From Mumia sp. zg.B17 (GTDB taxonomy: Bacteria; Actinomycetota; Actinomycetes; Propionibacteriales; Nocardioidaceae): a stretch of DNA of 64,000 nucleotides. Under the pieces are notes generated by a model. It made no database searches and had not been told where the DNA came from. It worked only from the letters and a program-made list of their open reading frames with translations. The translations under genes were made by a program, and so were the position numbers. The DNA lies in NCBI RefSeq assembly GCF_019550915.1, contig NZ_JAHWCI010000006.1, positions 1 through 64,000 of the forward strand. Direction: 5' to 3'. The stretch's first letter is position 1; the number at the start of each line of letters is the position of its first letter. Positions 45,191 through 58,259 of the stretch are shown here, piece by piece.

Positions 45191-47212
45191 TCAGCCGAGA
45201 GCCTGGGGATCGATCGCGATGCGGTACGGGCGAGCCTTGTGCACCGCCCGCTCAGACTGCGCCACCTGCAACCGGCGCGCGAGGGCAGCACCCTCCGTAC
45301 GGGGCACTGCCACGATCAGCCGACCCCACGGGTGGTCCTCGTCCTCCCCTGCCGGCCGGAGCTCCACAGGCCCGAGGACCTGAGCGTGCTCCGGCCACGG
45401 TCCACCCGCGAGCTCGCGGAGGGCGGGCAGCTCGCCCTCGACGGCTGCGAGCCGGGCCGCGGGCGGGAGCCGGGTCTCGATCCGGGCGACCAGCTCTCGC
45501 TCGGCGTGGCCGACGGGATCGGCCCGCACCAACGCCTGGAGCACGGGCAGCCCGGGATCTCCGACGGCGACGACCTGGCCGCCGTCGGTCGACGACCGCA
45601 CCAGCGCGGAGGCGTTGAGCCAGCGGCGCAGCGACTCCTCGTGCGTCCGCAGGTCGGGTCGGGAGAGGGAGGCGGCGGTGTCGAGGAGCAGCGCGGCAGC
45701 GTATCCGCGCTCGGCGCGCGGCTCCGCCCCCGGCGTCGCGACGACGATCGCCGGCTCGTCGGGCACCTCGCGCAGCACCGCGTCACCGGCGGAGCTGCGG
45801 ACCCGCACGCCGGGGAAGGCGCGCCCGAGCTCTTCTGCGGTACGCCGCTCCCCCGACACCGGTGCCCGCAGCCGCCGCCCCCCGCAGGTGGGGCACGACC
45901 AGTCGGCGGCCGCCTCGCCGCACCACCGGCAGCGGGGGGCGTCCCCGGGCCGGTCCTGGCCGAGGGGTCCGCTGCAGCGCCCGCACCGGGCCGGTGTCCG
46001 GCAGTCCTGGCACGCGAGTGCGGCCCGATAGCCGACGCGCGGCACCTGGACGAGCACCGGGCCGACGGCGAGCCCCGACCGGACCGCGGCGAACGCCGCG
46101 CCGGGGATCCGTGCGGCCTGGAGCGCCCCCGCCCCCGCGTCGATGGTGATCCGCGCCCAGTGCACACGGCGTTCGCGCATCGGGGCCGTGAGAGAGCGGC
46201 ACCACCCGGAGGCGACGAGCTGCTGGGCCTCGGCCGTGCGTGCATAGCCTCCGACGAGCACTCCGCACCCGGTGTCCCACGCCCGCGTCAACAGGACCTC
46301 ACGGGCGTGCGGGTACGGCGCCCGTGGCTCGGCGAGCAGGTCGTCGCCGTCGTCCCAGACGGCGACGAGCCCCAGGTCGTGCACGGGTGCGAAAGCGGCC
46401 GCACGGGTGCCGACCACCGCGCGGACCTGACCTCGGGCGAGGGCGAGGAACGCCGCGTAGCGTGCCGACGGACCGAGGTCGGCGGTGAGGACCACATGGC
46501 GGCCCGGTCCGAGGACCTCGGTGAAGACGGCATCGGCGCGCACCACGTCGGAGACGTCGGGGAGACAGACCACCGCCCCGCGTCCCGAGCGCAAGACGGC
46601 GTCGACGGCCTGGGCGAGCGCGCGCTCGGGCGGATCGGACGGCACAGCGTTCCACACGGCGCGGGGGCCGGAGCCGTCGGCAAGGGCGTGGACGAAGTCG
46701 GAGCCGCCCTCGTACACCGCCCAGGCGTCGTCCTGGGCAGGACCGCGCGGCTCGATCGCGACCTCGCGCGGGGCCCTCTTCTCGGTGCGGGCATGACGGG
46801 GCGGGACGGCCAGGCGGACGACGTCGGCGAAGACACCGGCGTAGCGGTCGGCGACCTCGCGGCACAGGCGGACGACGTCGGGACGCAGCACCACCTCCGG
46901 CGAGAGGACACGACCGAGTCGGCCCAGACGGCCGACGTGCTCGGTCGTGGCCGCTCGCTCGAGGACGAAGCCGCCCACCTGCTTGCCGGCGAAGCGGACG
47001 GTGACTCGACAGCCAGGCACCGCGTCGTCGGCCAGGTCGGCCGGCACCAGGTAGTCGAACGGGCGGTCGAGGTGGGCGAGACTGACGTCTGCCGCCACGC
47101 GCGCGATCGGGAGGTGCTCGGCGGCACCGGCGAACCGTGGGTCGGCCGCGCGCGGCCCCGGCGGAGGGGTCTCCTCCACCAGGGCCGGCTGAGCGTCGCG
47201 CGTCTCGGTCAC
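45191..47212 (-). CDS. priA: PriA-like primosomal protein, probably without helicase activity
   Basis: Replication-restart protein of 673 aa. The N-terminal 3'BD-like domain ([18 protein letters not shown]) is clear and the eight-Cys zinc region is intact ([15 protein letters not shown] and [18 protein letters not shown]). In E. coli PriA the Walker A is GVTGSGKT; here the equivalent stretch reads [18 protein letters not shown] and has no P-loop Lys, and the DEAH box is replaced by VWDDGDDL. It should bind forked DNA but not hydrolyse ATP. This loss is known in actinobacteria. Confidence 0.93.
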   Translation of the reverse strand: MTETRDAQPALVEETPPPGPRAADPRFAGAAEHLPIARVAADVSLAHLDRPFDYLVPADLADDAVPGCRVTVRFAGKQVGGFVLERAATTEHVGRLGRLGRVLSPEVVLRPDVVRLCREVADRYAGVFADVVRLAVPPRHARTEKRAPREVAIEPRGPAQDDAWAVYEGGSDFVHALADGSGPRAVWNAVPSDPPERALAQAVDAVLRSGRGAVVCLPDVSDVVRADAVFTEVLGPGRHVVLTADLGPSARYAAFLALARGQVRAVVGTRAAAFAPVHDLGLVAVWDDGDDLLAEPRAPYPHAREVLLTRAWDTGCGVLVGGYARTAEAQQLVASGWCRSLTAPMRERRVHWARITIDAGAGALQAARIPGAAFAAVRSGLAVGPVLVQVPRVGYRAALACQDCRTPARCGRCSGPLGQDRPGDAPRCRWCGEAAADWSCPTCGGRRLRAPVSGERRTAEELGRAFPGVRVRSSAGDAVLREVPDEPAIVVATPGAEPRAERGYAAALLLDTAASLSRPDLRTHEESLRRWLNASALVRSSTDGGQVVAVGDPGLPVLQALVRADPVGHAERELVARIETRLPPAARLAAVEGELPALRELAGGPWPEHAQVLGPVELRPAGEDEDHPWGRLIVAVPRTEGAALARRLQVAQSERAVHKARPYRIAIDPQALG

Positions 47213-47256
47213 CAGGTAGTTCTACCAAGGGGTCCGGACGTGGGCGTGTGCCGCAG

Positions 47257-48450
47257 TCAGACTCCGGCGGCCGCGCGCAGGGCGTCGGCCCGGCCGGTCC
47301 CCTCCCAGGTGAACTCGGGGAGCTCGCGTCCGAAGTGACCGTAGGCCGCGGTCTTGGCGTAGATCGGGCGCAGGAGGTCGAGGTCGCGCACGATCGCGGC
47401 GGGACGCAGGTCGAAGACTTCATCGACGGCGGAGACGATGCGCTCCAGCCGCACCTTCTCGGTGCCGAACGTCTCGATGTAGAACCCGACCGGGTGCGCC
47501 TTGCCGATCGCGTAGGCGACCTGGCACTCGACCCGGCTGGCGAGTCCGGCCGCCACGATGTTCTTGGCAACCCACCGCATCGCGTACGCGGCGGAGCGGT
47601 CGACCTTGCTCGGGTCCTTGCCGGAGAAGGCGCCACCACCGTGGCGAGCCATGCCTCCGTAGGTGTCGATGATGATCTTGCGGCCGGTCAGGCCGGCGTC
47701 GCCCATGGGGCCGCCGATCTCGAAGCGACCGGTCGGGTTGACCAGCAGCCGGTAGTCGGCGTGGTCGATGTCGAACGTGTCCAGGACCGCGTCGACGACG
47801 TGCTTCTTGACGTCGGGGGTGAGCATCGCCTCGAGGTCGATGTCGGCGGCGTGCTGGGTCGAGACCACGACCGTGTCGACCCGGACAGGCCGGTGGTCGT
47901 CGTCGTACTCGATGGTGACCTGGGTCTTGCCGTCGGGACGCAGGTAGGGAACCGTGCCGTCCTTGCGTACGGCGGTCAGCCGCTCCGCGAGCCGGTGCGC
48001 GATCGTGATCGGCAGCGGCATGAGCTCGGGGGTCTCGTCGGTGGCGTAGCCGAACATCAGCCCCTGATCACCGGCACCCTGCAGGTCGAGCGGGTCGGCC
48101 GAGCCCTCGGCCCGCTCCTCGTAGGCCTGGTCCACGCCCTGGGCGATGTCGGGCGACTGCTGGCCGATCGTCACGGTCACACCGCAGGATGCGCCGTCGA
48201 AGCCCTTGGTCGACGAGTCGTAGCCGATCTCGAGGACGCGGTCGCGCGCGATCCGGGCGATGTCGGCGTACGCGCGGGTGGTCACCTCTCCACCGACGAG
48301 GACGAGTCCGGTCGTCACGAACGTCTCACAGGCGACGCGCGCCTGGGGGTCCTGCGCGAGGAGTGCGTCGAGCACGCTGTCGCTGATCTGGTCGGCGATC
48401 TTGTCCGGGTGACCCTCGGTCACGGACTCAGAGGTGAACAGGCGGCTCAC
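47257..48450 (-). CDS. metK: S-adenosylmethionine synthase
   Basis: Makes SAM from methionine and ATP, 397 aa. Signatures [12 protein letters not shown] and [19 protein letters not shown] are intact, and the N-terminus [20 protein letters not shown] is canonical. GTG 48450 has AAAGGA 6 nt upstream. The 63-nt gap upstream has no riboswitch but carries a TAGGCT -10 box (48488-48493). Confidence 0.98.
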   Translation of the reverse strand: MSRLFTSESVTEGHPDKIADQISDSVLDALLAQDPQARVACETFVTTGLVLVGGEVTTRAYADIARIARDRVLEIGYDSSTKGFDGASCGVTVTIGQQSPDIAQGVDQAYEERAEGSADPLDLQGAGDQGLMFGYATDETPELMPLPITIAHRLAERLTAVRKDGTVPYLRPDGKTQVTIEYDDDHRPVRVDTVVVSTQHAADIDLEAMLTPDVKKHVVDAVLDTFDIDHADYRLLVNPTGRFEIGGPMGDAGLTGRKIIIDTYGGMARHGGGAFSGKDPSKVDRSAAYAMRWVAKNIVAAGLASRVECQVAYAIGKAHPVGFYIETFGTEKVRLERIVSAVDEVFDLRPAAIVRDLDLLRPIYAKTAAYGHFGRELPEFTWEGTGRADALRAAAGV

Positions 48451-48487
48451 AGGGTGTCCTTTCGGCTGCCGTTGGACGAGTCGACCC

Positions 48488-48493
48488 AGCCTA
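48488..48493 (-). promoter_or_regulatory. -10 box of metK
   Basis: TAGGCT within GGTATAGGCTGGG on the minus strand; start expected near 48481. No good -35 was found. Confidence 0.4.
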
Positions 48494-48513
48494 TACCGCG
48501 GGTCGGCGAACGA

Positions 48514-49734
48514 TCAGCCGTTGTCCAGACGCTGGGCGACCGTGTCCCAGATCGCGTGGGCGACCGCGACCTTGGGGCCGTACGGGACCTCGGCGACGCT
48601 GCCGTCGCGGCCGAGGACGACGACCTCGTTGTCGGCACGGTCGAACGCCTTGCCTCCGCTCACGTCGTTGAGAACCAGGAAGTCGCAGCCCTTGCGTGCC
48701 AGCTTGGCCCGAGCGTGGTCGAGGACGCCCGCGCTGTCGTCCCCGGTCTCGGCGGCGAAGCCGACGATCAGCGGCGCGGCGGCGCCCGAGCGACGCTCGA
48801 CGAGATCGCGGAGGATGTCGGGGTTCTGGACGAGCGTGACCTGCGGGACCGACCCGGCGTCGTCCTTCTTGATCTTGGTCGCGGCCACTGCGGCGGGACG
48901 GAAGTCGGCGGGCGCCGCGGCCATCACCACCACGTCGGCCGACCCAGCCCGCTCCAGCATCGCGTCGTGGAGCTCGGCGGTCGTCTCGACCCGGACGACG
49001 TCGACACCGGCCGGCACGGGGACCGACACGTTCGCGGCGACCAGCGTGACCTTCGCTCCTCGGGACACGGCGGCCTGGGCGATCGCGATGCCCTGGCGCC
49101 CGGAGGACCGGTTGCCGAGGTAGCGGACGGGGTCGAGGTATTCGCGGGTGCCTCCGGCACTGATCAGGACGCGCACGTCACCGAGGTCGTTCGTCCGCGC
49201 CTCGTCGCGCGCAAGGACGGCCAGTGCGGCCTCGACGACCTCGCCCGGGTCGGGGAGACGCCCTTTGCCGGTGTCCTTGCCGGTCAGTCGACCCACGGCG
49301 GGCTCGAGAACGATCACGCCGCGCGACCGCAGCGTGGCCACGTTGGCCTGGGTCGCCGCGTGCTCCCACATCTCTGTGTGCATCGCCGGTGCCATCACGA
49401 CCGGGCACCGGGCGGTGAGCAAGGTGTTGGTCAGCAGGTCGTCGGCCAACCCGTGCGCGGCCTTGGCCAGCAGGTCGGCGGTCGCCGGTGCCACGACGAC
49501 GAGGTCGGCGGACTGACCGATCGAGACGTGCGGGACCTCCGGCACGGACGTGAAAACGTCCGTGCTGACCGGCTGTCCCGACAGCGCCTCCCAGGTCGGG
49601 GCACCGACGAACTTCAGGGCCGCGGCCGTCGGCACCACGCGCACGCGGTGGCCGGACTCGCTGAACCTGCGCAGGATCTCCGCGCCCTTGTAGGCGGCGA
49701 TGCCGCCGCCTACACCCAGGACGACGTTGCTCAT
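48514..49734 (-). CDS. coaBC: phosphopantothenoylcysteine decarboxylase/synthase
   Basis: Bifunctional coenzyme A enzyme of 406 aa. The CoaC half binds FMN with LGVGGGIAAYKGAEI, has the catalytic His in VPHVSIGQSAD and the substrate motif VMAPAMHTEMW (PxMNxxMW type, with His for Asn). The CoaB half has LISAGGTREYLDPVRYLGNRSSG (split) and KIKK. ATG 49734 gives the usual N-terminus; the frame runs upstream into rpoZ. It follows rpoZ with a 22-nt gap. Confidence 0.95.
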   Translation of the reverse strand: MSNVVLGVGGGIAAYKGAEILRRFSESGHRVRVVPTAAALKFVGAPTWEALSGQPVSTDVFTSVPEVPHVSIGQSADLVVVAPATADLLAKAAHGLADDLLTNTLLTARCPVVMAPAMHTEMWEHAATQANVATLRSRGVIVLEPAVGRLTGKDTGKGRLPDPGEVVEAALAVLARDEARTNDLGDVRVLISAGGTREYLDPVRYLGNRSSGRQGIAIAQAAVSRGAKVTLVAANVSVPVPAGVDVVRVETTAELHDAMLERAGSADVVVMAAAPADFRPAAVAATKIKKDDAGSVPQVTLVQNPDILRDLVERRSGAAAPLIVGFAAETGDDSAGVLDHARAKLARKGCDFLVLNDVSGGKAFDRADNEVVVLGRDGSVAEVPYGPKVAVAHAIWDTVAQRLDNG

Positions 49735-49756
49735 GGGCTTCGACGCCGTCAGCAGG

Positions 49757-50050
49757 TCATGCCTGCTTGGCGCCCTGCTCCTCGGCGTCGGGAGTCTCGG
49801 GCTCGGTCTTGAGCAGGCCACCGTCGATCTCGCGCAGCGCGATCGAGAGCGGCTTCTCCTGGACGTGGGTGTCGAGGAGCGGACCGACGTACTCGAGCAG
49901 GCCCTCGCCGAGCTGCGCGTAGTACGCGTTGATCTGGCGGGCGCGCTTGGCGCTCACCAGGACGAGCTCGTACTTCGAGCCCACCTTGCTGAGCAGGTCG
50001 TCGATGGGCGGGTAGGTGATGCCTTCAGGGGCAGCCTGGGTGCCGGACAC
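49757..50050 (-). CDS. rpoZ: RNA polymerase omega subunit
   Basis: Omega subunit of 97 aa that helps fold beta-prime. [20 protein letters not shown] and [15 protein letters not shown] are the actinobacterial signatures. GTG 50050 has GTGAGG 7 nt upstream. It sits between gmk and coaBC in the standard order. Confidence 0.96.
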   Translation of the reverse strand: MSGTQAAPEGITYPPIDDLLSKVGSKYELVLVSAKRARQINAYYAQLGEGLLEYVGPLLDTHVQEKPLSIALREIDGGLLKTEPETPDAEEQGAKQA

Positions 50051-50059
50051 GTGGTGGCC

Positions 50060-50677
50060 TCACAAGGGATTCGTGGGTGTGCCCCGGACGACGTCCGGGG
50101 GATTCTGGACCAATGCTACCAACTCGGCACAGGCGCGGCGGACGTCGGCGTTGACGATCGTCACGTCGAACTCCTTCTCCGCGGCGAGCTCCACCCTGGC
50201 GGTGGCCAGCCGACGCTCGCGCTCGGCCTCGTCCTCGGTCCCTCGTCCGACGAGGCGGCTGACCAGCTCCTCCCACGACGGCGGCGCGAGGAAGACGAAC
50301 AACGCCTCGGGCATCGCCTCGCGCACCTGGCGGGCACCCTGGAGGTCGATCTCCAGCAGGGCGGGCGTGCCGGCGGCGAGGTGCTCGTCGACGGGAATCC
50401 GGGGTGTCCCGTAGCGGTGGTTGCCATGGACGACCGCCCACTCGAGCATCTGCCCGTCGTCGACCAGCCGGTCGAACTCGGCCGGGGTCACGAAGTGGTA
50501 GTGGACCCCGTCGACCTCTCCGGGCCGTGGAGGTCGCGTCGTGGCCGACACCGAGATCCAGATGTCAGGATGCTCGGCGCGCACGCACGCCGCCACCGTG
50601 CCCTTGCCGACAGCGGTCGGTCCTGCCAGCACGACGAGCCGGGCAGCGCCCGAGGCGGGGGGCACGGACTCAGCCAC
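50060..50677 (-). CDS. gmk: guanylate kinase
   Basis: Phosphorylates GMP to GDP, 205 aa. P-loop [16 protein letters not shown] site [21 protein letters not shown] (split) and the [13 protein letters not shown] Walker B region are intact. The P-loop is GPTAVGKGT, where many enzymes have GPSGVGKST. GTG 50677 overlaps mihF by 8 nt. Confidence 0.96.
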   Translation of the reverse strand: MAESVPPASGAARLVVLAGPTAVGKGTVAACVRAEHPDIWISVSATTRPPRPGEVDGVHYHFVTPAEFDRLVDDGQMLEWAVVHGNHRYGTPRIPVDEHLAAGTPALLEIDLQGARQVREAMPEALFVFLAPPSWEELVSRLVGRGTEDEAERERRLATARVELAAEKEFDVTIVNADVRRACAELVALVQNPPDVVRGTPTNPL

Positions 50678-50990
50678 GGTTGGCGAACTCGTGCTCCAGA
50701 GCCGCGATCTGCTTGACGCCCAGTCCGCGCACGCGCCGCGAGTCGGCGATGCCGATCCGCTCCATCATCTGGCGAGCACGCACCTTGCCCAGGCCGGGCA
50801 TCGACTGCAGCAGGTCGTAGACCTTCATCTTGCCGACGACGTCGTTGGTCTGGCCGTCCTCCAGCACCTCCGAGAGCGAGGCACCCGAGTGCTTGAGGCG
50901 ATTCTTGATCTCGGCGCGCTCACGGCGCGCGGCCGCCGCCTTCTCGAGCGCGGCCTGGCGCTGCTCAGGCGTGAGCGAAGGAAGGGCCAA
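50670..50990 (-). CDS. mihF: actinobacterial integration host factor
   Basis: Small nucleoid protein of 106 aa of the actinobacterial IHF family, unrelated to HU-type IHF. A long N-terminal helix ([18 protein letters not shown]) precedes a helix-two-turn-helix DNA-binding unit ([22 protein letters not shown]). TTG 50990 has AGGTGA 7 nt upstream. It precedes gmk, the conserved order. Confidence 0.96.
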   Translation of the reverse strand: MALPSLTPEQRQAALEKAAAARRERAEIKNRLKHSGASLSEVLEDGQTNDVVGKMKVYDLLQSMPGLGKVRARQMMERIGIADSRRVRGLGVKQIAALEHEFANRG

Positions 50991-51025
50991 CGTGGGTCAC
51001 CTCGTGGGGTCGGGTCGATTCAGTG

Positions 51026-51055
51026 AACTTAGCCAGGGTTTCCGCAGGGCGGCAA
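51026..51055 (-). promoter_or_regulatory. mihF promoter
   Basis: TTGCCG (51050-51055) and TAAGTT (51026-51031) on the minus strand with an 18-nt spacer. Transcription would start near 51019, about 29 nt before the TTG of mihF. Confidence 0.55.
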
Positions 51056-51109
51056 CACGAAGTCGCCCACCGCGGCGCGGGTCGGCGACAGCCTAGTAGG
51101 CCGCGCTGG

Positions 51110-51679
51110 TCACGACGCGGAGAGGTCGACCCGGCACACGCGCTTCACCTGCGCCTCGACCGCCGCACGGGTCTTCGGGACGCGGCTCTGACGCTGCACG
51201 GCCTTCCGGACGGCGACCCGTTGCTGCGCCGAGAGCTCGGCGGTGACGGAGGCGTCGGCAATGTCCTCCATGCGCAAACCCGCTCGTGCGATGCCTCGCT
51301 GAAGGTCGACCAGGCTCTTGTGGAGCACGCCCCAGCGAGGCGCGACACCCCGTGGCGATGCATCGCGGACCGCAGCGACCGCCGCCACGGTCTCGCTCAG
51401 CGCGTCGTCGGTGGGGTAACCGTCACGACCGATGCCGGTGAGACGGTCGCGATGGGCGACCACGACGTCGCAGTACGGCGAGGTGACAGGGCGCGGCGTC
51501 GGCGACGCCGTCGCGGACGGGGTCGCCGACGCCGTGGCCGGAGCGTCTCCGCTCGCCGAGGCCTCGTCACCGGCCGCGGCGGCAGGCATGTCCTGGTCGC
51601 GGTCCTCGCCGCCGCTGCACCCGGCGAGACCGACGACGAGAAGGACAGCGACGACGGTGGGAAGCGTGCGACGGGACAT
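51110..51679 (-). CDS. hypothetical lipoprotein
   Basis: Lipoprotein of 189 aa. ATG 51679 gives a signal peptide ending in LAGC, followed by an Asp-rich and Ala/Thr/Pro-rich linker (ATASATPSATASPTPRP). The folded part (YCDVVVAHRDRLTGIG onward) is helical with Cys residues near its start and in VKRVCRVDLSAS at the end, possibly a disulfide. I do not recognise the family. An in-frame ATG at 51703 is an alternative start. Confidence 0.75.
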   Translation of the reverse strand: MSRRTLPTVVAVLLVVGLAGCSGGEDRDQDMPAAAAGDEASASGDAPATASATPSATASPTPRPVTSPYCDVVVAHRDRLTGIGRDGYPTDDALSETVAAVAAVRDASPRGVAPRWGVLHKSLVDLQRGIARAGLRMEDIADASVTAELSAQQRVAVRKAVQRQSRVPKTRAAVEAQVKRVCRVDLSAS

Positions 51680-51785
51680 GCGGGGGGCCCTCCTCAACGA
51701 CACCGGACACGAGGTGACACCAGAGGTGCACCCCGAGGTCCCAGCACCTTAGCCCGCGATCGGGGTCCCCGAGAAGGGACCCGAG

Positions 51786-52151
51786 CTAGCTGGTGCTCTC
51801 GTTCAGGTCGATGTCGCAGTCGGCCTTGACCTGCTTCTCGAGGTCCTTGCCGGCCTTCTCCAGCTTGGCGGAGTCGACGTCGGCGACATCGCCCTTCTGC
51901 ACGGCCTCGTACGAGGTGATCAGGATGTCCCAGTTCTCCTTGGTCTTGCCCGAGGCCTCGTCGCGAACCTTCTTGAGACTGTCTACCGCGGCCTTGATGT
52001 CGCCCTGTCCCGTGACGCCGTTGATCGACTTCGCGGCGGACCGTACGGAGTCGCAGTAGGCCTCGTTGGTGTCCTTGTCGTCTCCACCGCATCCGGCCAG
52101 GGTGGCGACGGCCAGCGTGGCGCTCGCGATGGCGAAGGTGAGACGGCGCAT
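51786..52151 (-). CDS. hypothetical lipoprotein
   Basis: Lipoprotein of 121 aa. AAGGAG lies 5 nt before ATG 52151. The signal peptide ends in LAGC; the mature part is helical and Lys/Asp-rich, with YCDSVRSAAKSI near the start and VKADCDIDLN near the end. The same Cys arrangement (YCD near the start, C-D/V-D-L at the end) appears in the neighbour at 51110, so the two may be distant duplicates. Confidence 0.75.
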   Translation of the reverse strand: MRRLTFAIASATLAVATLAGCGGDDKDTNEAYCDSVRSAAKSINGVTGQGDIKAAVDSLKKVRDEASGKTKENWDILITSYEAVQKGDVADVDSAKLEKAGKDLEKQVKADCDIDLNESTS

Positions 52152-52305
52152 GGAAGCTCCTTGTCGTGCGGCCGCTCGGCGACCTGGTGGGGCGTACGTA
52201 TGTATCCGCGATCGCGGGGTACGAGCGCAGCGACCGGGAGAGGGGACGTCGCCGCACGGCGAGTGCCACCTTAGCCGCCGTCGAAGTCCTGGGCGAGGGC
52301 CCTGG

Positions 52306-53139
52306 TCAACCGAGCTGGTCGCGCACCGCGCGTGCCGCACCCCGCAGGGCGGACACGTCGGGACCCGCGGCGAGGATGCCGCGGGAGCTGGCGGGCAGCA
52401 CGTGCTCCCACACGTGCCCGAAGAGCCGTCGCAGGTCGGCGACGGTCCCGCCCTGCGCTCCGAAGCCCGGGATCAGGAGAGGACCGCCGATCGCCACGTC
52501 CTCGGTCAGGTCACCCACTGTGGCGCCCACGACGGCACCGTACGAGCCCTGCGGCTGCGCCCCGGCGTTGCGGTCTCGGAGGTGGCCCAGCATCCGTCCG
52601 GCGACGGTCTGCTCCCCCACACGGGCGTGCTGCACCTCGGGCCCCTCCGGGTTGGAGGTCAGGGCCAGGACGAACACCCCTCCCCCGTGCCGCTCGGCTG
52701 CGCTGAGGAACGGCTCGAGGGACCCGAAGCCGAGGTACGGCGACACCGTGACCGCGTCGACACGCATCGGCGAGGCCGGATCGAGGTACGCGTCGGCGTA
52801 CGCAGCAGCCGTCGAGCCGATGTCTCCGCGCTTGACGTCGAGCAGGACGAGGAGCCCGGCCTCGCGCGCGGTCTGGATCGTCTGCTCGAGGACCGCGACA
52901 CCGGCAGCGCCGTGCCGCTCGAAGAACGCCGACTGCGGCTTGACGACCGCCACCTCGCCGGACATCGCCTCGACGACGGTCGACGCGAACCGCTCGAGTC
53001 CAGCGACATCGTCGGAGAGCCCCCAGTCCGCGAGCAGCGACGCGTGCGGGTCGATGCCGACGCACAGTGGGCCGTACTCCCCCACCGCCTCGCTCAGCCG
53101 TGCGCCGAACGACCTCGTCGCGTGCGCTGTCTCAGCCAT
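52306..53139 (-). CDS. pyrF: orotidine 5'-phosphate decarboxylase
   Basis: Last step of UMP synthesis, 277 aa, of the longer type 2 OMPdecase. The catalytic Lys-Asp array lies in VLLDVKRGDIGSTAAAYA; VKPQSAFFERHG and the phosphate loop LLIPGFGAQGG are family features. The start overlaps the pyrD stop by 8 nt. Last gene of the pyr operon. Confidence 0.96.
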   Translation of the reverse strand: MAETAHATRSFGARLSEAVGEYGPLCVGIDPHASLLADWGLSDDVAGLERFASTVVEAMSGEVAVVKPQSAFFERHGAAGVAVLEQTIQTAREAGLLVLLDVKRGDIGSTAAAYADAYLDPASPMRVDAVTVSPYLGFGSLEPFLSAAERHGGGVFVLALTSNPEGPEVQHARVGEQTVAGRMLGHLRDRNAGAQPQGSYGAVVGATVGDLTEDVAIGGPLLIPGFGAQGGTVADLRRLFGHVWEHVLPASSRGILAAGPDVSALRGAARAVRDQLG

Positions 53140-54082
53140 GCGCGGCTCCTCTGACCTCGTCGAGCGATCGGATCCCCCGCCGCGCGAGCTCGTCGCGCAG
53201 CTCGCGCACGATGCGGGCAGGGGCGCTGGGGTCGTTGAAGATGACGGTCCCGACCTGCACGGCGAGCGCCCCGGCGAGCACGAACTCGAGCGCGTCGAAC
53301 CCCGTGCGGATGCCGCCGACGCCGATGATCGGCAGGTCGGGCAGCGCCTTTCGGATCTGCCAGACCGCGCGGACCGCGACCGGACGGACCGCCGGACCGC
53401 TCAGGCCACCGGTGACACCGCCGAGCCGAGGGCGCAGCGTGTCGGGGTCCATCGAGAGACCGAGCAGGGTGTTGATCACGGTGACGCCGTCGGCTCCGGC
53501 GTCGGAGACGGCTCCCGCGATCGCGGCGATGTCGGTGACGTCGGGCGTCAGCTTGGCGAACACCGGGATGTCGGCGGGGATGTGCGGGCGGACCTCCTCG
53601 ACCACCCGGTACGAGGAGTCAGGGTCGCAGGCGAAGACGAGTCCGCGGTTCTCGACGTTGGGGCAGGAGATGTTGACCTCGATGGCCGCGACGCCGGGGG
53701 CCTGGCCGACCCGCCGGGCCAGCTCGACGTAGTCGTCCGGCTTGTCCCCCGCGATCGAGACGATCGCTCGAGCCCCCCGCTGGACCAGCCATGGGAGGTC
53801 GCGGGCCAGGAACGCGTCGATCCCGGGTCCCTGGAGGCCGATCGAGTTGAGCATCCCTGACGGCGTCTCGACCATCCGCGGCGTCGGGCGACCCGACCGC
53901 GGGTTGAGCATGATCGATTTGGTGACGACCGCACCCAGCGCCGCGACGTCGAAGAACTGGTCGAGCTCACGACCGGCGGCGGCGCAGCCCGAGGCGGTCA
54001 TCACCGGGTTCGGAAGCGTCACACCGCACAGGTCGACCGAGAGATCGACCTCCTCGGGCGCGATGGCAGCCGTCGTCGTCAT
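53132..54082 (-). CDS. pyrD: dihydroorotate dehydrogenase, class 1B catalytic subunit
   Basis: FMN enzyme of 316 aa oxidising dihydroorotate. The active-site base is the Cys in EVNISCPNVENRG (about residue 138), the hallmark of class 1; MLNSIGLQGPGIDAFL and IGVGGIRTGFDALEFVLAGA also match. The overlapping pyrK makes it the NAD-linked 1B type. ATG 54082 overlaps pyrK as ATGA. Confidence 0.96.
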   Translation of the reverse strand: MTTTAAIAPEEVDLSVDLCGVTLPNPVMTASGCAAAGRELDQFFDVAALGAVVTKSIMLNPRSGRPTPRMVETPSGMLNSIGLQGPGIDAFLARDLPWLVQRGARAIVSIAGDKPDDYVELARRVGQAPGVAAIEVNISCPNVENRGLVFACDPDSSYRVVEEVRPHIPADIPVFAKLTPDVTDIAAIAGAVSDAGADGVTVINTLLGLSMDPDTLRPRLGGVTGGLSGPAVRPVAVRAVWQIRKALPDLPIIGVGGIRTGFDALEFVLAGALAVQVGTVIFNDPSAPARIVRELRDELARRGIRSLDEVRGAAHG

Positions 54083-54920
54083 CGCGGACCTCCCAGCGTC
54101 CCCGGCGGGATGGTCCCGACGGCGTCCCACAGGACCCGGTCGCCCCGGAAGACGGGGCCTTCGACGCAGCTGCGGACCATACGGACGATGCCGTCCTCTC
54201 CCTCGACGGGCAGCACGCACGTCATGCAGACCCCGATGCCGCACGCCATCGACTCCTCGACGGCGCACTGGCTCCAGGCGCCGTTGTCCTCGGCGACCTC
54301 GGACACCGCTCGCAGCATCCCCATCGGGCCGCAGGCATAGACCACCGCCGCGTCGGTGTCGTCGACGAGGGTGGCGAGGACGTCGGTCACCCGGCCTCGG
54401 GTGCCGGTCGACCCGTCCTCGGTAGTCACGTGCACGCTGCTCGCGACCTTGTTGGCCTCCAGCAGCCCGAAGAGGCGCGGGGTCGTGGCGGCACCGAGCA
54501 CGAGGTGCGCCGCGCAGCCGCGCTCGCGCAGCGTGGTCGCGAGCGAGAACATCGGTGCGGAGCCGTACCCGCCGCCGACGAGCACGCAGGAGACCGGCTC
54601 CTTCGGCAGCGCGAACGGTCGGCCGACCGGCCCGACGACGTCGATCGGGTCGCCCGGTGCGAGATCGGCCATCCAGCGGGTGCCCTTGCCGTGCTCGGCG
54701 AAGACGATCTCGACGGTCTCGCCGTGGCGTCCGGTCGCCGACGTGCGATAGATCGAGAACGCCCGCCGCAGGAGCATCGCACTGTCGGCTCCTCCGACGG
54801 CCAGCGCGACGAAGTGACCGGGGCGCGTGTGCGCCGCGATGCCCTCGGCGGCGATGACGAGGTGGTGGTAGTCGCCGACCAGGGTGCGCGACACCACCGT
54901 CCCCTGGGCCTGCGTCGCGC

Positions 54921-54924
<4 letters not shown>
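54079..54924 (-). CDS. pyrK: dihydroorotate dehydrogenase electron transfer subunit
   Basis: FAD and [2Fe-2S] subunit of 281 aa that passes electrons from PyrD to [11 protein letters not shown] is the FAD site, [15 protein letters not shown] the NAD-binding Rossmann loop, and the cluster Cys are in [18 protein letters not shown] with a fourth at [11 protein letters not shown] 54924 overlaps carB as GTGA. Confidence 0.95.

Positions 54925-58259
<3,335 letters not shown>

Noticed and set aside
48451-48513. SAM riboswitch before metK
   Set aside because: Only 63 nt separate metK from coaBC and no SAM aptamer motif is visible.
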